Below, in pieces: positions 1 to 3,837 of a stretch of 9,340 nucleotides of DNA (position 1 is its first letter; every line of letters starts with the position of its first letter). Location: the NCBI GenBank assembly GCA_013817065.1, contig JACDDJ010000136.1, positions 1-9,340 of the forward strand, in the 5' to 3' direction. The notes beneath the pieces were generated by a model, which saw only the letters and a list, made by a program, of their open reading frames with translations, was not told the origin of the DNA and searched no databases. Made by a program: the position numbers and the translations under genes. This DNA comes from Acidobacteriota bacterium (GTDB lineage Bacteria > Acidobacteriota > Vicinamibacteria > Vicinamibacterales > 2-12-FULL-66-21).

Positions 1-1
1 G

Positions 2-967
2 ACCGCGGCCTTCCTGCTGCCGATCCTCAATCGCATGCTCACCTCGCGCGCTGCCGCGCCTGATGAGCGCGGCTATACGCGGGTGCTGATTCTCGCCCCG
101 ACGCGCGAGCTCTGCGTGCAGATTGCCGACGATGTCGAAGGGTTTACGTATCACACCGACATCACCAGCGTCGCTGTGTATGGCGGCGTCGAAATGGGAC
201 CGCAGGAGCGCGCGCTCAAATCGGGGGTCGACATCATCATCGCGACCCCGGGCCGGCTGATGGACCACATGCGCAGCAAGACCGGCGCATTCGACAAGCT
301 CGACACGCTGGTCCTCGACGAAGCCGATCGCATGATGGACATGGGCTTCTGGCCCGACGTCCGCCGCATCGTCCAGGTGCTGCCCGACACCGCGGCCCGG
401 CAAACGCTGCTCTTCTCGGCCACCATGGCGGAAGAGGTGATGAAGCTGGCGGACGAGATCGTGGTCGACGCGAAGTATGTCCAGATCGGTGCACCGGCCG
501 GCGCGGCGAAGACCATTACACACACCGCCGAAGCAGTGCCATCGGCGCAGAAGACCGAATGGCTCGCCAAGTTCCTTCGGCGGACGGCCGGCCCGGTCCT
601 CGTCTTCGTCCGGACGAAATCAGGAGCCGATCGCCTGGCGCGGAAGCTCGCATCGTTTGGACTGAAGGCAGCGGCGCTGCACGCAGACCGCACGCAGGTG
701 CAGCGGACGCAGGCGGTTGAAGGTTTCAAGAGCGGAACTTACCGCGTCCTCGTCGCCACCGACGTCGCAGCGCGCGGCCTCGACATCGACGGCATCACGC
801 ACGTCGTGAACTTCGAAGTTCCCACGAGCACGGACATGTACGTGCACCGCGTTGGCCGCACCGGCCGGGCGCAGGCGACCGGAACGGCGCTGACCCTCGT
901 CGCGCCGGAGGAACTCCGCGCCCTCGAGGCCCTCAAACGCGCGGTCGGGATTGAGATGCAGGGATGA
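2..967 (+). CDS. DEAD-box ATP-dependent RNA helicase (RhlE-like), 5'-truncated
   Basis: This is an ATP-dependent RNA-unwinding enzyme of superfamily 2, acting on structured RNA in the cytoplasm. The frame is open from the window edge and begins with TAAFLLP, the segment just after the Walker A GTGK, so the Q motif and motif I lie outside. Numbering from position 2, the visible motifs are PTREL (33-37), TPGR, DEAD (106-109), SAT (139-141), VLVFVRT (motif IV), VATDVAARGLDI (251-262) and HRVGRTGR (282-289). Both RecA-like lobes are therefore present and catalytic residues look intact. The protein ends about 30 residues after motif VI, so it lacks the long basic tail of many RhlE or DbpA proteins. 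The usual ALHGD is ALHAD here, a mild change. The stop overlaps the next start as ATGA, suggesting translational coupling. RhlE-like is my best subfamily guess; the DEAD-box assignment is secure. Confidence 0.95.
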   Translation, partial: TAAFLLPILNRMLTSRAAAPDERGYTRVLILAPTRELCVQIADDVEGFTYHTDITSVAVYGGVEMGPQERALKSGVDIIIATPGRLMDHMRSKTGAFDKLDTLVLDEADRMMDMGFWPDVRRIVQVLPDTAARQTLLFSATMAEEVMKLADEIVVDAKYVQIGAPAGAAKTITHTAEAVPSAQKTEWLAKFLRRTAGPVLVFVRTKSGADRLARKLASFGLKAAALHADRTQVQRTQAVEGFKSGTYRVLVATDVAARGLDIDGITHVVNFEVPTSTDMYVHRVGRTGRAQATGTALTLVAPEELRALEALKRAVGIEMQG

Positions 968-1026
968 TCGACGATACAAACCCACTCGACACGCCCCCGG
1001 GGATGATCGACGACACCAACCCGCTC
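964..1026 (+). repeat. Direct duplication of the first eight codons of the cysteine protein
   Basis: Two 24-bp copies (964-987 and 1003-1026) start 39 bp apart, so each begins with an in-frame ATG. They differ at three positions, all third codon positions and all synonymous (GAT/GAC, ACA/ACC, CCA/CCG). The encoded MIDDTNPL is therefore identical in both. Confidence 0.85.
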
Positions 1027-1308
1027 ACCCCACTGGCCAAGCGCATCACACCGGAAGCGGCTCCGACATCCGAAACGCCGCGCGAACCGGCCGATGCCCA
1101 GATCGGGCCATCATCGGCGTCAGCCGCGATGATGAAGTTCAAGTCCTGCCGCTGGAAGTGTGATCCGGATGCCGGGGAATACTGCACCCACCGCGACGTG
1201 CTGCCGTTTGCCGGCAAGGAAGGCTTCGTACCCGAGTCGTGGTGCCCGGACTGCGCCTTCTACAAGCTGCGCCGGACGCCCAAGAAAAGGGATTACTCGC
1301 AGTATTGA
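964..1308 (+). CDS. Small five-cysteine protein, possible zinc-binding, function unknown
   Basis: I do not recognise a named family. The 114-residue product has two parts. Residues 1-55 are a low-complexity, Pro/Thr/Ala-rich, probably disordered segment that opens with the octapeptide MIDDTNPL twice (residues 1-8 and 14-21). Residues 58-114 are compact and basic, with Cys62, Cys66, Cys74, Cys94 and Cys97 plus His76. The spacing is C-x3-C-x7-C-T-H and then W-C-x2-C, followed by a basic RRTPKKRDY tail. This could coordinate zinc or a similar metal, but that is inference from spacing. No signal peptide or membrane segment is visible. The start at 964 overlaps the helicase stop by four bases (ATGA); Met14 at 1003 is an alternative with GGGG directly upstream. 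The position right after a helicase hints at RNA or nucleic-acid binding, but nothing in the sequence proves it. Confidence 0.8.
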   Translation: MIDDTNPLDTPPGMIDDTNPLTPLAKRITPEAAPTSETPREPADAQIGPSSASAAMMKFKSCRWKCDPDAGEYCTHRDVLPFAGKEGFVPESWCPDCAFYKLRRTPKKRDYSQY

Positions 1309-1322
1309 TGCTTCGCATCAAT
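1304..1322. terminator. Hairpin overlapping the stop codon of the cysteine protein
   Basis: A perfect 8-bp stem, ATTGATGC paired with GCATCAAT, closes a TTC triloop and contains the TGA stop (1306-1308). No T-run follows, so it is not a classical intrinsic terminator. It may act as a 3'-end stabiliser or a weak terminator before the heptad array. Confidence 0.45.
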
Positions 1323-1328
1323 CCTGCG

Positions 1329-1384
1329 AACTTCCAACTTCCAACTTCCAACTTCCAACTTCCAACTTCCAACTTCCAACTACC
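1329..1384. repeat. Tandem heptad array, unit AACTTCC, seven perfect copies plus one degenerate
   Basis: Seven exact head-to-tail 7-bp units run from 1329 to 1377, followed by one degenerate unit (AACTACC, 1378-1384) and decaying relatives up to about 1420. The array is AT-richer than the flanking genes and lies wholly between the convergent genes ending at 1308 and 1497. Related heptads in the opposite orientation occur at 2485-2523, on the other side of the MerR-TPR gene. The 7-bp unit without spacers rules out CRISPR. Copy number may vary by slippage. Confidence 0.95.
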
Positions 1385-1463
1385 AACGCCCAAGCTAACT
1401 GTCAATCTGCAACTCCCAACCAGACCGATCGAGCGAATCTGCGCGGTTTGGCGTTTGGAAGTG

Positions 1464-1518
1464 GGCGAAGGAGTTTTCTGAGGAGAGGCGAAGCCTTTAC
1501 TCAGAAAACTCCTTTGCC
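1464..1518. repeat. 19-bp inverted repeat at the 3' end of the MerR-TPR gene; possible bidirectional terminator
   Basis: The left arm (1464-1482) and right arm (1500-1518) are reverse complements with one mismatch, a G-T wobble in RNA. The 17-nt loop carries a nested AGGC-TTC-GCCT hairpin. The right arm is the coding sequence for the last residues (AKEFSE) of the minus-strand gene, whose TAA is at 1497-1499. The left arm repeats those codons inverted, on the plus strand. There is no clean T-run, so termination strength is uncertain. It sits between converging transcripts, where a shared transcript end is expected. Confidence 0.7.
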
Positions 1519-2366
1519 AGTTCGGCCCACTCGCCCTCCGGAGCGAGTTCCTGGTACGCCTTCCAGTGCGGCTTCGCCTCCGGCGAGTGGCCGGTCTTCT
1601 CCAGCGTTACTGCCAGGTAGAAGTGTGCGTCCGGGTACGTGGGGTTGAGCGACACCGCGTCCCGGTAACACACCAGCGCCCGGTCGAATCGGCCGAGGTC
1701 GTGAAGGATGTTGCCGAGGTTGAAGTGGGCTTCGAAGCAGTCCATCTCCAGCCCGATGGCGCGTTCGTAGAGTGCCTGCGCCTCGATCAGCTCATCGCGT
1801 GCGTAGTGGATGTTGGCAAGGTTGACGATCGCGGGGACGAGGTCTGGGTCGATGATCAGCGCCTTGCGATAGGCGGCCGCCGCACCCTCCATGTTCTGCT
1901 CTTCGCCATCGTCCAATCGCGAACCTTCGACGAAGTACTTGGCGGCGAGAGCGGCTTGCGGATCGCCGAGGGGAAACTGCGCAGACCGCTCTCCGCCGGT
2001 CGGTCGCGGCGCGGCGGAGTCTCGGCGCGCGCGATGCGGCTCGAGTGCAACCACCTTCGCGCGCGGCGCATCGGTTGATGTGATCCCTTCCTGGAAGTCG
2101 AGCTGCATCTGACCTTCGCGCTCGGCTGACAACGCGCGAAGTATGAGCTTGAGCGGTGTGCCGCACTCCAGCTCAGAGGCGACCTGTTTGATGGCCTGGA
2201 TGTCGGGGAAGGTGTACTGCCGCCTCTCGCGCGGAAGGTGCGACTGGTGGCGCAGCAGCCCCCACTTCTCGAGATACCGCAGATGGTTCTCGGTAATGCC
2301 CGGGTAGAGGCTTCGTACCTGCCGATGGCCCAGCGGCCCACCCGAAGATGACGTGAGCGTCGTCAT
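1497..2366 (-). CDS. MerR-type HTH protein fused to a TPR domain, putative transcription regulator
   Basis: The 289-residue product joins two modules. Residues about 15-80 are a MerR-like winged helix: the opening helix and GITENHLRYLEKWGLL match the usual MerR pattern in which HTH helices lead to LRYYE..GLL, followed by the RRQYTFPDIQAI wing and a helix ending LKLILRAL. Residues 81-137 are a charged, probably flexible linker. Residues about 138-275 form around four TPR units, with clear consensus stretches such as AIVNLANIHYARDELIEAQALYERAI and its neighbour ending at residue 241. TPRs bind proteins or peptides, so the fusion looks like a DNA-binding regulator with a protein-sensing partner domain instead of a small-molecule pocket. 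No metal-binding cysteine cluster of the MerR metal sensors is seen. The ATG at 2366 has no clear SD, but a consensus -35 lies upstream. It is convergent with 964-1308 and divergent from glucokinase. Its target is unknown. Confidence 0.85.
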   Translation of the reverse strand: MTTLTSSSGGPLGHRQVRSLYPGITENHLRYLEKWGLLRHQSHLPRERRQYTFPDIQAIKQVASELECGTPLKLILRALSAEREGQMQLDFQEGITSTDAPRAKVVALEPHRARRDSAAPRPTGGERSAQFPLGDPQAALAAKYFVEGSRLDDGEEQNMEGAAAAYRKALIIDPDLVPAIVNLANIHYARDELIEAQALYERAIGLEMDCFEAHFNLGNILHDLGRFDRALVCYRDAVSLNPTYPDAHFYLAVTLEKTGHSPEAKPHWKAYQELAPEGEWAELAKEFSE

Positions 2367-2374
2367 TCAACGCG

Positions 2375-2404
2375 ACGATCGTCCAGACGGGCGTGACTTG
2401 TCAA
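2375..2404 (-). promoter_or_regulatory. Candidate promoter of the MerR-TPR gene
   Basis: On the minus strand a perfect TTGACA occupies 2404-2399, followed 18 bp later by a poor -10 (GATCGT, 2380-2375, three of six matches). Transcription would begin only a few bases before the ATG at 2366, giving an almost leaderless mRNA. This fits the absence of an SD. The weak -10 keeps confidence low; a MerR-type promoter with a long spacer is also conceivable. Confidence 0.35.
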
Positions 2405-2426
2405 CGTCTAACTCACCTTCGCCGTC

Positions 2427-2523
2427 AACCTCCAACCTCCAACCTCCAAAGACCAAAGGAGGTCACGGTTGAATTGCAAAAGCTGGAAGTTCGTCGGAAG
2501 TTGGAGTTTGGAAGTTGGAGTTT
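2427..2523. repeat. Second heptad cluster forming a long imperfect inverted repeat
   Basis: The left arm has three perfect AACCTCC units (2427-2447). The right side has GGAAGTT at 2485-2491 and a 14-bp unit GGAAGTTGGAGTTT repeated twice without error (2496-2509 and 2510-2523). Positions 2427-2449 can pair with 2501-2523 at 20 of 23 positions, leaving a loop of about 50 nt. The right arm ends just before the glucokinase start. The heptads are sequence relatives of the 1329-1384 array; the GGAAGTT copies are in opposite orientation to it. Confidence 0.85.
2442..2463 (+). promoter_or_regulatory. Consensus Shine-Dalgarno facing an anti-SD-like heptad, far upstream of glucokinase
   Basis: AAAGGAGGT at 2455-2463 is an ideal SD, yet it lies 69 bp before the glucokinase ATG at 2533. 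Its GGAGGT (2458-2463) is fully complementary to ACCTCC (2442-2447) across a 10-nt loop, so the mRNA could hide it. The nearest start downstream is TTG at 2469, five bases on, which opens an 18-codon frame ending TAA at 2523-2525. The local SD for glucokinase would be GGAG at 2517-2520, inside the heptad cluster, with a long 12-nt spacer. Confidence 0.5.
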
Positions 2524-2532
2524 AATAGATGC

Positions 2533-3564
2533 ATGCTCCTGGCCGGCGACATCGGTGGCACCAAGACACTGCTGGGGATCTTTGCGCCGTCGCCGGAACG
2601 CCCTCGCGCCATCGAAGTCGGCGAATTCGTGACGCTGGACTATGACTCGCTGGAGCCGATGGTGCGCGAGTTCCTCCAGGCGCAGAACATCGAACCGCGG
2701 CGAATCGACGCGGTCTGCTTCGGTGTGGCTGGTGCAGTGACTGAGCAGGTCGCCCGGCTGACCAACGTGCCATGGCTGGTCGATGGCCCCGCTTTCGCTG
2801 AAGCCTTCGGCTTCAGGCGTCTGCGGATTCTCAACGACCTCGAGGCCCTGGCCTACGGCGTGCCGGTGCTGGAGCCCAGCGAACTGAAATCCCTCCAGGT
2901 GGGCGTTCCCCTGCCCGAGGGGAACGCAGCGGTCATTGCCGCCGGCACGGGCCTCGGCGAAGCGCTGCTTCATAACGTGGACGGACGCTTCATCCCGGCC
3001 GCCTCCGAAGCCGGCCACGCCGACTTTGCCGCGCGCACGCCGCGCGAGATGGAGATGGTCCGCGCGCTGAGCCGGATCTTCGGACGCGTCGGCGTGGAAC
3101 TGATCATCTCCGGTCCTGGTCTCGTCAACATCTACCAGTTCACGCACGACGCCTTCGGGTCGGGCCCGACGATCACGCCCAACAGCATCGCGCCCGCCCG
3201 TCTGTGCGAGGGGGTTGGCCCATCGAAGGATCCCTCGGATCTACCGGCGCGTATCAGCCGCGCCGCTGCTGAACGACGATGCGATCGATGCGTCGAGGCG
3301 TTCGAGATCTTCCTTGGCGCCTACGGCGCTGAAGCGGGCAACATCGCGCTTCGCTGCGTGGCGACGGCCGGCGTCTACATCGGCGGCGGGATCGCGCCGA
3401 AGATCCTGCCGGGACTGGAGTCGGGTACGTTCATGGATGCGTTTCGCGACAAGGAACCGATGGCCCACCTCGTCGCCGCAATCCCTGTGTCCGTGATTCT
3501 CAATCCGGACGCCGGCCTCATCGGTGCGTCGGCACACGCCCAGCAGATTTCGCTGACATCCTAG
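2533..3564 (+). CDS. glk: Glucokinase (Glk family, PF02685 type)
   Basis: It phosphorylates glucose to glucose-6-phosphate with ATP in the cytoplasm, feeding glycolysis and the pentose phosphate pathway (EC 2.7.1.2). The 343-residue length is close to typical bacterial Glk (about 320). Landmarks are: DIGGTKT at 6-12 (phosphate loop 1), LNDLEA with the catalytic Asp at 102, AGTGLGEA at 137-144 (phosphate loop 2), SEAGH at 158-162 (the sugar-binding Glu/His pair found as EGGH in many Glk) and YIGGGIAPK from 282 (adenosine region). It lacks the CXCGXXGCXE zinc motif of ROK-type kinases, which supports the Glk branch. I chose ATG 2533 because the GDIGGTKT strand then starts at its normal distance from the N-terminus. 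A TTG at 2515 would add six residues made only of heptad-repeat sequence and is unlikely. The kinase assignment is firm; sugar specificity is inferred from the family. Confidence 0.93.
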   Translation: MLLAGDIGGTKTLLGIFAPSPERPRAIEVGEFVTLDYDSLEPMVREFLQAQNIEPRRIDAVCFGVAGAVTEQVARLTNVPWLVDGPAFAEAFGFRRLRILNDLEALAYGVPVLEPSELKSLQVGVPLPEGNAAVIAAGTGLGEALLHNVDGRFIPAASEAGHADFAARTPREMEMVRALSRIFGRVGVELIISGPGLVNIYQFTHDAFGSGPTITPNSIAPARLCEGVGPSKDPSDLPARISRAAAERRCDRCVEAFEIFLGAYGAEAGNIALRCVATAGVYIGGGIAPKILPGLESGTFMDAFRDKEPMAHLVAAIPVSVILNPDAGLIGASAHAQQISLTS

Positions 3565-3590
3565 GCAGCTTCCCAGTTGAAACATGGCCG

Positions 3591-3629
3591 TTGGACGAGG
3601 AACCCGTCGTGTTAGCATTTGCGGGTTCC
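3591..3629 (+). promoter_or_regulatory. Candidate promoter and operator-like dyad upstream of the TonB receptor
   Basis: TTGGAC (3591-3596), a 16-bp spacer and TAGCAT (3613-3618) preceded by TGT (extended -10 style) form a plausible but weak promoter. A perfect 8-bp inverted repeat, GGAACCCG (3599-3606) and CGGGTTCC (3622-3629), flanks the -10 symmetrically. This could be a repressor operator or a leader hairpin. The receptor SD GGGAGGA is at 3644-3650. Confidence 0.4.
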
Positions 3630-3654
3630 AGGATTTAAACGTCGGGAGGAATTG

Positions 3655-3837
3655 ATGTATTTCAGGGGCCTACTTGTTGCGGCGCTCGGCCTATCGCTGT
3701 TTGCGGCACCGGTATCGGCACAGGATACAGGGTCGGTGTCCGGCGTCGTCTTCGATCAGAATGGCGCAGCGGTAGCCGATGCCACGGTGCGAATCTCGGG
3801 CCCGCAGCTGCCGGCTGGGCGCACGAACCGAACTTGA
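3655..3837 (+). CDS. N-terminal piece of a frameshifted TonB-dependent receptor (signal peptide and start of carboxypeptidase-regulatory domain)
   Basis: This frame carries the true start of the receptor gene: SD GGGAGGA (3644-3650) lies four bases before ATG 3655. Residues 1-22 are a classic Sec signal peptide with a hydrophobic core and VSA cleavage before QDTG. Residues about 27-60 (GSVSGVVFDQNGAAVADATVRI) are the first strands of a CarboxypepD_reg-like domain, the usual N-terminal module of Oar-like receptors. The frame hits TGA at 3835-3837 after 60 residues. Removing one T from the TT at 3834-3835 would read RTNRT-DQTGSYRF straight into the downstream frame, exactly the motif expected there. 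So this is one gene split by a single-base insertion, whether real or an assembly error. On its own the 60-residue peptide would have no receptor function. Confidence 0.85.
   Translation: MYFRGLLVAALGLSLFAAPVSAQDTGSVSGVVFDQNGAAVADATVRISGPQLPAGRTNRT

Noticed and set aside
151..729. Minus-strand open frame opposite the helicase
   Set aside because: It lies fully inside the DEAD-box gene, has biased Ser/Arg/Ala composition and no motifs. It is a shadow frame.
1329..1384. Possible CRISPR array or coding repeat
   Set aside because: The unit is 7 bp with no spacers and no adjacent cas gene. Frames that read through it give only simple repeating peptides.
2398..2414. Plus-strand promoter TTGTCA for glucokinase
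   Set aside because: No -10 box is found at 16-18 bp. The same bases read better as the minus-strand TTGACA of the MerR-TPR gene.
2515..2532. TTG start for glucokinase adding six residues
   Set aside because: The extra codons are heptad-repeat sequence, and the GDIGGTKT strand normally begins within a few residues of the start.
2425..3147. Minus-strand open frame opposite glucokinase
   Set aside because: The opposite strand carries all glucokinase motifs in order; this frame has no domain and ends inside the heptad repeats.
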